Shown: positions 55,366 through 64,000 of the stretch, piece after piece
How positions within the stretch are numbered: the first letter of the stretch is position 1
How the letters are laid out: the number at the start of each line of letters is the position of its first letter
NCBI RefSeq assembly: GCF_047511655.1
Contig: NC_133390.1
Coordinates: forward strand, 125,603,583 to 125,667,582
Origin: Castor canadensis
Lineage: Eukaryota; Chordata; Mammalia; Rodentia; Castoridae
Length of the DNA: 64,000 bases
Reading direction: 5' to 3'
Made by a program: the position numbers and the translations under genes
The notes under the pieces: model-generated
What the model was told of the DNA's origin: nothing
Database searches by the model: none
The model's input: only the letters and a program-made list of their open reading frames with translations

Positions 55366-55384
55366 GTGAAATCACTCGAAATTA

Positions 55385-55585
55385 TTAGATGTTCCTAAAT
55401 TGCTCTTCAAGGTAATTGAACCTGTTTACAATTCCAGCAAGAGTATATGCCACTTTTAATTTCTGTCTATTCTTGCCAATACTTTGAATTTTCAGACTTT
55501 TTCTATGTTGGCAACTTAAAAGGTATGAAACTGTACCTCGTTTAAGTTTGTTTTTCTCTGATAACTACAAATTGATTTTATTATC
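55385..55585 (-). mobile_element. Old LINE-1 ORF2 fragment, antisense (left part)
   Basis: TTGCTCTTCAAGGTAATTG, TTTACAATTCCAGCAAGAGTATATG, CAATACTTTGAATTTTCAG follow the reverse complement of old (L1M-type) ORF2 C-terminal coding. It continues beyond the dID insertion at 55586-55674. Confidence 0.7.
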
Positions 55586-55674
55586 TTTTTTTTTTTGGTG
55601 GCACTGGGATTTGAATTCAGGGCCTCATGCTTGGTACGCATGTCCTCTTACCACTTAAGCCACTCTGCCAGCCC
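55586..55674 (-). mobile_element. Solo dID SINE nested in L1, antisense
   Basis: Poly(T), GGTGGCACTGGGATTTGAATTC, long-form middle (TGCTTGGTACGCATGTCC), CCACTCTGCCAGCCC. The L1 sequence is continuous on both sides, so the SINE is the younger insertion. Confidence 0.9.
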
Positions 55675-56105
55675 AAGTATCTTGATTTTTATATGCTATA
55701 GTTAAACAATTTTTCTTCTACTGTTTGTGTTTTAGAACACTACTTAAGAATTCTAAAGCCATAAAGAGAGTCTCTATACTTTCTTCTAAATATTATAAAG
55801 TTTTCCCTTTAATATACAGAATAACTCATTGATTTTTGTAAACAATGTGAAGTAGGGAACTCTTTTTTGTTTTTCCTAAAAGAAATCAGTTTTTCCAACA
55901 TCATATATTGAAGAGATTTTCCCTTTGCCCTGACTTGTGATGTTTTGCTAAGTGTCTCTATCATGTCGTGGCCAGCTTAGGACTCTATTCTGTTATCACT
56001 TTGCACATCACTGCCGTACTGTCTCACTTATTATAGCTTTATAAATCTATATCTTGTTCTTCAAAATAATTTTAATTATTTTAGATGTTCTTGGTTTTTA
56101 ACTTT
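55675..56105 (-). mobile_element. Old LINE-1 ORF2 fragment, antisense (right part)
   Basis: TTTTCCAACATCATATATTGAAG, GAGATTTTCCC, TAGGACTCTATTCTGTTATC, CACTTATTATAGCTTTATAAATC, TTAGATGTTCTTGG follow L1M-type ORF2 in reverse, upstream (in the L1 sense) of the piece at 55385. Confidence 0.75.
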
Positions 56106-56169
56106 TTTATTAACTATAAATACATATATATAAGTTCACAGAACTATACAGAAATACAGTTCAATAAAC

Positions 56170-56255
56170 TTTTTTCCATTCTTTTAAGTGGGTTTCATTA
56201 TGATGTTTTCATACATGCCTACAATGTACTTCAATCGCATTCACCCCCATCACCT
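56170..56255 (-). mobile_element. LINE-1 3' UTR fragment, antisense
   Basis: GGGTTTCATTATGATGTTTTC, ATACATGCCTACAATGTACTTC, CATTCACCCCCATC is the complement of the 3' UTR seen at about 44145-44275, so it belongs to the same L1 lineage as the 40.6-44.3 kb element. Confidence 0.65.
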
Positions 56256-56309
56256 CCTAAGTAAACTTTCATCAATTAAATATACCTGCTAAAAAAAAAA
56301 AAGCATGCA

Positions 56310-56392
56310 AGAGCTGGCAGAGTGGCTCAAGTGACAGAGCTAGCGAGCATAAAGCCCTAAGTTCAAACCCCAGTCCCACCAAAAACTAAAAA
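56310..56392 (+). mobile_element. Solo dID SINE, sense
   Basis: GAGCTGGCAGAGTGGCTCAAGTG (A-box region), AAGTTCAAACCCCAGTCCC (B-box region), short A-rich tail. An A12 run precedes it at 56291-56302 and may be the tail of another element. Confidence 0.85.
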
Positions 56393-56399
56393 GGCAGAT

Positions 56400-56960
56400 C
56401 AGTAAAAGGAGTTTCCCAGCATCCCCAGTGCCCCATTATCCTGCCACCTGTTGTTAACACCTCTATACAAGAGAAAGCAATAGCATGAATTCAGTTACCA
56501 CTGCGTAATTCAGTTTTGATTATCTTAGCACTTTATGTAAATGGAAATATGAAAGATGTGTCCTTTTGAGTCTGGTTTCTACTATTGATGGGTAATTTCT
56601 AATCTCAACTATGATCAATAGTGCCACTGAAAACATTCTGATACATGTTTTGGGGTGAAGATATGTGCATACTTTTCTTAGATATATACCCAAGAGTGGA
56701 CTTGCCAAGATATAGGGCATGTGTATATTGAATTCTGATTGATAATCTCAAAATATTTCCAAAGTGATTGTACCAATTTATCCTTAATAGAGTTCTTCTA
56801 GATGCTTCATATCTTCTCCAACTTTTGATATTTTCTGTCTTTCTAATTATAGGCAGTTTGGCTGGCATATAATTCTATCACTTTGCGGTTTTGATTTGCA
56901 TTTTCTTGATACCTAGTAAAATTGGATATCTCACACATTTATTGGCTGCTAGATATCCCA
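56400..56960 (-). mobile_element. Old LINE-1 ORF2 fragment, antisense
   Basis: TGTGTCCTTTTGAGTCTGG, TATATACCCAAGAGTGGAC, CCAAAGTGATTGTACC, CTTCATATCTTCTCCAAC, GGCTGGCATATAATTC, TTTTGATTTGCATTTTC follow the reverse of old L1 ORF2 C-terminal coding. It overlaps in L1 coordinates with 55385-55585, so it is a separate insertion. Confidence 0.75.
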
Positions 56961-57029
56961 AGTCCTCAAGTATCTGCTTAAGTTTTTAGTTCGTTATTCA
57001 CAGTTCTCCCAAACATACCCTTCCCATTC

Positions 57030-57200
57030 CTTTTTCACTCTTTGGGTTTTTCTGTTCCCTCCTTGGTAAACAATATTCCATTCTTTCCTGTTCCTTGAAA
57101 CAAATTATTTTCCTTCAGACTTCCCCTTTTCTTCAAGGTCCACATGCCTGTCTTGAACTTTCATGAGTATCTTAACTCCTTAATTAAATATTGTCTCTAC
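57030..57200 (+). mobile_element. Probable L2 LINE fragment, sense
   Basis: TTTTTCTGTTCCCTCCTTGG, TATTCCATTCTTTCCTG, TTTTCTTCAAGGTCCACATGCC, GAACTTTCATGAG resemble L2 (CTGTTCCCTCTGCCTGGAATGCCC, CATCCTTCAAGGCCCAGCTC). Confidence 0.45.
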
Positions 57201-57633
57201 ATTCTTTGATATTTTGTAGGATTTTATTTTAAATTACTGTTTATAGGACATTCTTCTCTGGTCTAGAGGTGCTTTTTATTTGCCACTTGCCCCCTATTTC
57301 AGAGATTTTAGACTATGGGTAATAACCCATTAAGGGGCCATAGAATCAACCAGTGTCTCACAAGCATAATATCTAAAATATGAAAGAGAATAGACTAAAA
57401 ATGGAGAATAAATGATTCATACAAATAAAATAGACAGAAAATACCAAGTTAATTACATGTAATAAAGGTAAATATATTTAATAATACTTTCATTTCATAT
57501 ATACCTATATAGTAGGCAGTGGTATAAAATACATTTCTAAAATGGAATTTATGTCAAAAAGTTAGAAAAGTACTGTTCTGTTTGACTTTAAGCTCTATGA
57601 AGACAAAGGAAGTCCTCCTTCAGCTTTTATTTA
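57201..57633. other. AT-rich unassigned DNA
   Basis: No gene. 57360-57500 is A-rich and could be old L1, but I see no anchoring motif. Confidence 0.4.
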
Positions 57634-57848
57634 TTTTTTCTTTTTTGTGGTGTTAGAAATTGAACTCAGGGCCTCGGCTTCCTAGTAAAGCTCTCTACCA
57701 CGTGAGCCCCACTCCTACCCCTTTTACTTTTGGTTTGTTTTTCAGAAGGTCTTGTGCTAACTTTTCCAGGACCAACCTTGGACTGTTATCCTTCTACCCC
57801 CACCTTTGGAGTAGCTAGGATCACAGGCATGTAATACCACGACTCGCC
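57634..57848 (-). mobile_element. B1-dID SINE, antisense, long-dID form
   Basis: T-rich tail, GGTGTTAGAAATTGAACTC, TCCTAGTAAAGCTCTCTACC, GAGCCCCACTCC, then the B1 half ending GGAGTAGCTAGGATCACAGGC and ACCACGACTCGCC. Both halves are moderately diverged. Confidence 0.8.
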
Positions 57849-58754
57849 AAATTTTATTCTTTTTACGGTTACCATACTTCCTCCTACATAGAAGAAGAAA
57901 TGTGATTTGAATCAAATCCATCCTTTGTTTTCATTTACAAATCTTATACACTAAAATATAGCTGCCTTAACTACCTATTTAACTAAAGCTACCACACCAA
58001 AAGTGATGACATAGAAGCAATTCCAGATCTCTGCCTAGAACTTTCTACAGCAGTGGGACCCTAAGTGTGGTAGAAAGCCAATCCTGATTGACAAATATTT
58101 TTGTTTCTGATCTACATAGAAATCATAGAGAGTAAACATTTAGAACTTTTATAGCAATTTGATTAAGTAGTTGAATGTCTATTAAATCTAATATTAAAAA
58201 GGGAGTTTATAATTCTTTTTTCATTTCAGTGTTCAGGTACTTATTTTTATTGTACTTACAAAAATGTTGGGTTCAAAAATTAGTAAGAAAAAACCTAGTC
58301 CTTGACACAGATAGTTTGAGAAGCACCGTTGCAAAAATATAAATGGAAGATGTGCACTTGCCAATTGTCAAAAGTACAGATTTCTTCCTACCATTCCCAG
58401 AATATTGTGCTGAAACACAAAGGGTCTTCCATAGCTTGACCTTTGGTAAATTTGCAACCTATATTGCTAAGATTTTGTGACTTTCAGTCATGTATTTTAT
58501 CTGGAGTACTCATGTCTGGACTAATGGCCTCCAAAGTTTTTTAATCATTCTCCCTGTGCTACTGAAAAATTTTAACCATATGTATACTTATTAACACAAA
58601 CCATATGCATATTTACTGTACTTAAATATTAGGGCCATTATAAGATACATATAAAAATAGAAATCAAAAGTTGAGATAAAAAGATAATTGTTTAACAAAG
58701 TAGAGTTAAATATTTTGTTCCTGGCACTTATAATCCCACTTTGAAGATTCCTGC
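57849..58754. other. No recognisable gene or repeat
   Basis: About 900 bp of AT-leaning unassigned DNA. Confidence 0.45.
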
Positions 58755-58968
58755 TGTAGATACGGGGCCGTAAACTTTTTCTGGACAGATCCAGACAGTA
58801 AATCTTTTCAGTATTAAGATTCTGCTGCAATTACCCAAGTCTGATGTTATGGAAGGAAGGCAGGCATTCACAGTTAAAGATGGGCATGACTGTATTTCAA
58901 AAACTGTAAAAACAGGTGGTGAGCCATATTTGGCCCAAGAGTCATATTTTGCCAAACTCTAGACTGGA
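58755..58968 (+). mobile_element. hAT/Charlie-like element
   Basis: GGGGCCGTAAACTTTTTCTGG, ACAGATCCAGACAGTAAATC, ATGGGCATGACTGTATTTC, AAAAACAGGTGGTGAGCC, ATATTTGGCCC, TTTTGCCAAACTCT follow the nonautonomous hAT repeat whose ends read GGCAAACT...AGTTTGCC. It is more complete than the copy at 54200. Confidence 0.7.
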
Positions 58969-59739
58969 AGGAAAAGTGAAATAAAGTGCTCACTCTCCTA
59001 AGAGGCACTAGTTGCTCTATAGAGAGAAACCCGAAATTTTTTAATTCTGATTTTCTTCTTGTTTTTTTCTCATCCATTTTATGGACAAGAAAACTAAGGC
59101 TGAGGAAGATGACTTTCCCTGTCGTCTCAGTAAAGAAATTTGGCTGCATACAACTGCAATTTATGCCTGTTCACCAGATCACCTTGCATTTAGCATCAAA
59201 TTGCTATTTTTAATAACAACTATGTTAACTTGTTTTACTTATTAAGAATATCCTGCATCAGCAAAATTGTGATTTCTTATGGTGTGTTCCTGACTCTCTT
59301 AGATTTCGCATCATTTCATTCAAAGCTAGTGCATGCAGGGGGTAGAAAGCTTAGTAGAATCACTACTAACTACTTCAGTGGCTGAAAGAACTTAAAAGAC
59401 ATTTTAAAAATTAAAATACCAGTCAATTGCTTTTAGAAAAGCTTTGCAAATTGGCAGGAATTCAGATTCCAAGCAGAAGATATTCTCAGGGGTGGACTTC
59501 AGTAACTGTATCTGGTATTAATGATCTGCCTTGGTGGTGTTTAAACATGCATGGTCGATACATTATGCAAACAACACCCTGAACGACAGCATGCAGAAGG
59601 CTTTCAAACTCACAGTTCTGAAGAAATGAAGCCATGATTAATTCATGGCCAAGGACAGGACTAATGTGAACAGTAAATAAAGTGTTGCCCTGCGGTCAGC
59701 AGATCAAGAAGAATGCTCTTACCCTGCAAGTGCTCAAAG
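58969..59739. other. No repeat recognised; candidate conserved noncoding DNA
   Basis: About 770 bp without repeat hallmarks. 59430-59680 is rich in homeodomain/POU-like words (TTATGCAAAC, TGATTAATTCATGG, TTTGCAAATTGG). This is inference only, with no proof of function. Confidence 0.3.
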
Positions 59740-59837
59740 ACACAGGTCAGCGCCTCACTATTTGTTCTACTTCTGCACGTAGGACAAAGTCTGGCACAGT
59801 GAGGACAGTCAGTGTTCTGGAATGAATGAATGAATGA
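59740..59837 (+). mobile_element. L2-like 3' end with (GAAT)n, sense
   Basis: GTCTGGCACAGTGAGGACAG, GTGTTCTGGAATGAATGAATGAATG follows the L2 terminus (GCCTGGCACATAGTAGG, TTGTTGAATGAATGAATG). Confidence 0.5.
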
Positions 59838-61617
59838 TTCTATGGCTGAAGGAGAGGGTAAAACCCTCCACAGAGACTTCTGAACATTGTTCTTGCTGTC
59901 ACTTTTTAAAATTTCTTCTATCTATTTCATTAAGACGACTGGAAGATAAGGAGATAAGGAGAAAGAATCTCATGAGATAAATCCTTTGAGATAAATGTTT
60001 TGAATGCTGATCTGGTTTCACAGAAAAGGAATTGAAAGCTGGAGATACAAAGTTATCAGACCAACACTGTGTATCTTCTGGTAAAGAGCTTGCTAATGAA
60101 TAAATTTACAAATATTTTTCAAATTTTACAGTGTCTTCTCAGCAAATAAACTTGTTATCCTAAAATCTTGTTAGGTAACAATTTGCCAAATTTACTCTTG
60201 AGATTTTGCTTTACAACTTTCTATAGGGATGGGAAAATTGAATTTCCAGGTGACCCATCCACAACAGCTCACAGACGTTCCTGCTAGGGCTCCCATTCCT
60301 AACTTCCTCGTACAAACTGATTTTGAATAGCTGAGAAGAAGAAAGACTCTCTCTTCCAATCCTTCTACCTGGGAGTAGTTTCTTGAGATGCCTTTAAAGA
60401 AAGGATCACAAATTTTATTCCATAAAAATACTTAAAATGCAAATATCTCTGGAGGTGTAGAAAATAGAACTGTTGACTTACATTCACATGAAGGGGTAAA
60501 TAGTTTATCGGATCTTTTCCAGAGAAATGATTCTGATGGCTACAGGCTCCATGGAGAGAAAAGGGCTCTAAGGGAAAGTAAAACAAATGTGGCCTAATTT
60601 CCACCAAATGGCTCCAGGCTGCCCTGCTTCTGGATTTAACACAAGTCTCTATTAGGTCAAGGCATGGAGATTTTTTTCCTAACACAACTCTAGATACCCT
60701 AGCTGTGCCATCCCCCACCCTACCCCCATCTGCTAGCACCAAGTGCAGTTCAGATTTTGTTCCTGACTGTCTCAATGAAGCAGACCTAGATGGGATGACA
60801 GACAAGACTTTTTTTAGATAACTGTGACCTCTCCGACTAGTACAGAGCTGGCGTGAGTGCTGAGAGGGAGGGAGGAGGTTTACTGGAGAGCACTCTAGAA
60901 TCAACCTCAAGGGGTGGGGAAGCAGAATTGGGCTGGGAGGAGGCTGAGCTGCAAGGCAGTTACTGCATAAGTTGCAGAGAGTCCAACAGGGAGATCTGGA
61001 TCCCAGGTGGCCTTCAGAGTTGTCCTGAATTCAGACAAAAGGCTGAACCTGTGTTACCAGCCACTGGATGGAGTCTGTGCCTGAAAAATGGTATGATATT
61101 GGTCAAGGCCTTCTTCAGCCAAAGTAAATCCCAGAGAAGTAGATCAGCTCAAGGCCACTGCCATCAACATTCCCAGCAGCTGCAGAAATAAGGGCTTTAG
61201 TCTAGGACAGGAGACCTTCATGGGAATCAATCGTGGTACCCACTATAAGTCACTGTCCCTTTAAGTATAGACTTGAAGTCAGGCTTTAATGAACATTATT
61301 CATTAAATTGTAAGAAACTTTACCAAGATGGGTTTTTCTTTGCAGAAAATCATATCACCTGTAGCAAAGTTGCCTGAGGTTTTTGAGTTGTCAAATCAAC
61401 ACACCTGATCAATCTGCATTTGTGACTATCACATCCATAACGCATGTTTACATCTGCCTGCCTCTCTAGTGAGCTTTGTTATTCCTCTTTTACAGCAGTG
61501 AGGAGCACGTGTACAAGTAATAATACTCATATAGATTTCACTTCAGGATGGCGAAGGAGGCCTGGCAAGCTATATTGTGTGAAAAGAACATTCCGAGTGA
61601 AAAGATGGAAACTTGCC
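59838..61617. other. No recognisable gene or repeat (181-codon chance frame)
   Basis: About 1.8 kb. The longest non-L1 frame in the window lies here on the minus strand (60365-60910, 181 codons), partly opposite a 112-codon plus frame (60853-61191). Neither has a domain, signal peptide, membrane segment or repeat. The minus frame spans an AT-rich end and a CT-rich middle as random frames do. Confidence 0.45.
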
Positions 61618-61795
61618 CTCCAGTAATTCTCAATCTGGGGCTGCTCAGTAAAGTCATCTCATCTATGAAGCATAAAACACCCTGATGCCCAGGATGGACC
61701 CCAAGGCAATTAAATCAGAACCTCTGGGGATATGATCCAAGTATCATTTTTGAAACTCCCCAAAGAATTGTGATGTAGAGCTAAAGTGGAGAAAC
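61618..61795 (+). mobile_element. MER5-like hAT element, first of a pair
   Basis: CCAGTAATTCTCAATCTGGG, ACACCCTGATGCCCAGGATG, AATTAAATCAGAACCTCTGGGG, GAAACTCCCCAAAGAATTGTG, AGTGGAGAAACCTATG follow MER5 from its CAGTGGTTCTCAACCTGG start to a GAGAACCACTG-type end. Confidence 0.7.
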
Positions 61796-61804
61796 CTATG
61801 TCCT

Positions 61805-61965
61805 GGTGCAAGGACTCTGAAACCTGAGCACCTCAGGGTCACCTAGAGATGTCTCACCGCGGGTGGCTGGGTTCCAACCAGCAGCTCAGGGAGGGACCAG
61901 GAGCATGCATTTCTAATCAGTTCCTCAATGGTGCTGCCCCTCTTCTGCTAAGGGAACCTTCCTGT
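61805..61965 (+). mobile_element. MER5-like hAT element, second of a pair
   Basis: ACTCTGAAACCTGAGCACC, TCAGGGTCACCTAGAG, GAGCATGCATTTCTAATCAG, TTCCTCAATGGTGCTGCCCC resembles the MER5A body (GAATCACCTGGAG, TTTGCATTTCTAACAAG, TTCCCAGGTGATGCTGATGC). It lies about 10 bp after the first element in the same orientation. Confidence 0.6.
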
Positions 61966-62180
61966 GAGAAGCAAGGATCTGAGTCTTTGCTCCTGAGCAG
62001 AGCACATTTTAGCGGCTCCTCCTTGTCTCGGACCCAGTAGCTATTTTGGAAACTCTTAGAATCAACCCTTTATCAACCTTTGGAAAGATCCTTTCCCCTC
62101 TATGTAGTTATTTCCAGCTGCCACATTTTCCTGTGCTCTGAGCACCAGCCACCAGCCATTGGGGAAGAGCACCTCTAACA

Positions 62181-62475
62181 CCCTTCTTCTTCTCTTTCTC
62201 CTTCTCCTCTTCTTCCTCCTTCCTTTCCTCCTCCTCCTCCTTCTTGTTCTTCTTCTTGTTCTTCTTTTCTTCTTCTTCCTTCTCCTCCTTCTCCTCCCTC
62301 CTTCTCTTCCTTCTTCCTTCTCCTTCTCCCTCTTCCTTCTCCTTCTTCCTTCTTCCTTCTTCCTTCTCCTTCTCCTCCTTCTTCTCCTTTCTCCTTCCTC
62401 CTCCTCCTCCTCCTCCTCCTCCTTCTTCTTCTTTTTCTTCTCCTTCTTCCTTCTCCTCCTTCCCCTTCTTCTTCT
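62181..62475. repeat. 295-bp polypyrimidine (TTC/TCC)n tract
   Basis: Only two purines (G at 62246 and 62258) occur in 295 bases; the last 217 bases are pure C/T. Units drift among CTT, CCT and TTCC. The 107-codon Leu/Ser/Phe frame, the 98-codon frame and the 118-codon Arg/Glu/Gly frame across it are artefacts of composition. Confidence 0.97.
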
Positions 62476-62754
62476 ACTTTGACAGCCCGGAGTCTTTTTT
62501 TTTTTTTACATCCATTATGCCATACATTCATAGGAAATAACTAGATGCCTGAGCTCAAGCTCCTTCCTTTGTTCTCACAAAGTGGGCTTCTCTGGGTGGA
62601 GCTAGCTAGAGCTTCAACTGAACCCAGGTTCCTTTCTGTTTGGCTTTCTTCTTTTTCTGATTATTTTCCTTCACCCATTTCAGGATGCTATCTCAGCTCT
62701 TAGAGAGCTTAATATGCTCAACATGCACATTAATTCTTTTGGCAAGGAATCTTT
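62476..62754. other. Spacer with T14 run
   Basis: A T14 run (62494-62507) follows the pyrimidine tract. Otherwise nothing is recognisable before the L1. Confidence 0.45.
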
Positions 62755-63036
62755 ACCTGCGTGCTCATGTTTATTGCAGCACTATTCACAATAGCTAAGC
62801 TATGGAAACAGCCAAGATGCCCCACCACTGATGAATGGATTAAGAAAATGTGGTATTTATATACAAATGGATTTTATTCAGCCATAAAGGAGAATGAAAT
62901 TTTGTCATTTGCAGGTAAAGGGATGGAACTGGAGAACACAATCTTAAGTGAAGTTAGCCAGGTTCAGAAAGCCAAAGGCTACATGTTTTTTCTCATATGT
63001 GGAATATGTCCTAATACAAATACAGCAATATTATGA
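62755..63036 (+). pseudogene. L1 ORF2 C-terminal tail, about 91 codons open
   Basis: Open from 62761 to the stop at 63034-63036. It includes [29 protein letters not shown] and the ELENTILSEVSQ tail. The frame is intact but lacks endonuclease, reverse transcriptase and cysteine motif because of 5' truncation. It extends a few residues past the C-terminus seen in the 50.4-kb copy. Confidence 0.85.
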
Positions 63037-63600
63037 AAAACAGGTCACGCTAAGAGGAGGTCATATACGAGAGAAGGAGGGTAAAAGGAAGTTAAGAAGG
63101 TGAATATGGTGATGTAATTCCTATACAAGAATGAATATAGAATTTTTAATCTTGCTGAAATCACCATAAGAAGGGGACTAAAGTAGAAAGGAGAAAAATA
63201 GTGGAGATGAACCAATTCAGGTTATAATACATATATACATGGAAATGGCACAAGGAAACTCCCTGTATAGCTATCTTAAACAAACAAAAATGTCATGTTT
63301 TTAATAAAATTGGAGAACAAGAGACAGAACAGGTCTTGTCTGGTGAGGGTTGGTATCAGTGGAAAGCGGGGAGGCTGTGGGGAGAAGGTGTAGGAGGGTG
63401 ACTGTGGTGTGAATCTGTGTACACATGCATGTAAATGGAAAAATGAGACATGCTGAAACTATTCCAGGAATGGGAGGGTAGAGAATAAAGGAGAATGATA
63501 GAGAGAGTGAACTCTGACTATGATGTATTTGATATGTTGTAAGAACTATTGTAAATGCCACAATGTACCCCCAACACAACAATAAAAAAGAAAGACATGT
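62755..63600 (+). mobile_element. LINE-1 3' end, sense (ACAACAATA-tail family)
   Basis: It starts abruptly in ORF2 (GTGCTCATGTTTATTGCAGC), keeps the C-terminal frame, then a 3' UTR of about 550 bp ending CCCCCAACACAACAATAAAA and an A/G tail (AAAGAAAAAAGAAAAG) to about 63622. The 3' UTR aligns with 34225-34715. Confidence 0.92.
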
Positions 63601-63622
63601 AAAGAAAAAAGAAAAGAAAAGA

Positions 63623-64000
63623 AATCTTGCCTTTAACTTCCTTGTTCACAACAATGCCAAAGCATGCTAGGTAACATTGTACATATTTCCAGTTTTACCA
63701 TGGTAACATTTATAAGGCATTCCTTTTTGAATAGTACTTATTCCCTTAATATTACAGCATCATCCTTCTTGTAGATTCACATGTATGTAGCCAAAGGAAC
63801 AACTCCATGTTTACTAAAGGGCTTAGACTGCATGTATCAGGTTCTTTTCCTCTTTCCCTTTGCATTTGTCATTTTGCAAACTACTGGAAGATCATAGTTC
63901 CAGCAAAAAGGGTACCTCTAACTTTTCCCATGATTTTTTTATGTCCTCTCATCTTTGATTTCTTTGTTGTTGTATACATGATTTTGTAGATTACAGGACT
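63623..64000. other. No recognisable gene or repeat
   Basis: The last 380 bp show no assignable element. The 60-codon plus frame at 63807-63989 is hydrophobic but unsupported. Confidence 0.4.

Noticed and set aside
62159-62540. Open frames of 98-118 codons on both strands (Leu/Ser/Phe-rich and Arg/Glu/Gly-rich)
   Set aside because: They are created by the polypyrimidine tract, which lacks stop codons by composition.

Overview
This window is nuclear DNA from a mammal, most likely a rodent of the beaver/squirrel/dormouse side of the order, with beaver (Castor) the best guess. Its youngest SINEs are 7SL-derived B1-like monomers fused to a tRNA-derived ID-like unit (B1-dID dimers). Their ID half, read on the opposite strand, ends in a characteristic GAGCCACTCCACCAGCCC-like motif. 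Alongside are the old repeats common to all placental mammals: MIR, L2, MER5-like hAT elements and MaLR/ERVL LTRs. The species call rests on recalled repeat sequences, not on a search.

I found no host protein-coding gene, exon, processed pseudogene of a host gene, tRNA/rRNA gene or CRISPR array. Nearly every open frame is short and looks like chance. The only convincing coding sequence is LINE-1 ORF2. The best copy is a 414-codon open C-terminal piece at 50421-51665 in a young, 5'-truncated L1 with a poly(A) tail and perfect 14-bp target-site duplications. The window is therefore intergenic or deep-intronic sequence, and it cannot say which gene, if any, it belongs to.

Layout. 1-6 kb: an antisense L1 3' end, a MIR, an MLT1-type LTR and a cluster of antisense B1/B1-dID SINEs, including a four-module dID-B1-B1-B1 array. 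6-8 kb: TTCC arrays inside an unassigned LTR-like segment. 8-19 kb: old repeats (MIR, MaLR LTRs, an L2 reverse-transcriptase fragment, an ERVL-like LTR) and solo SINEs. 19.4-21 kb: antisense L1. 21-36 kb: old repeats, an AT-rich island at 30.3-30.7 kb, a B1-B1-dID SINE whose tail became a purine microsatellite, and an L1 3' UTR. 36-44 kb: MIRs, LTRs and a long decayed sense-strand L1 (40.6-44.3 kb). 44-50 kb: mostly unannotated DNA with MIRs and a 750-bp L2. 50.4-52.2 kb: the young L1. 53-58 kb: three antisense L1 pieces, an ERVL-type LTR, hAT fragments and SINEs. 58-64 kb: hAT elements, a 295-bp nearly pure polypyrimidine tract and a sense L1 3' end running to 63.6 kb.

Nothing here is a gene system. 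L1 supplies the retrotransposition machinery in general, and the SINEs are the kind of element mobilised by it. The points of interest are how the repeats evolved: SINE modules joined into arrays, a deletion-defined SINE subfamily, microsatellites growing out of repeats, catalytic decay of an L1 reverse transcriptase, and a pair of homologous segments I could not classify.
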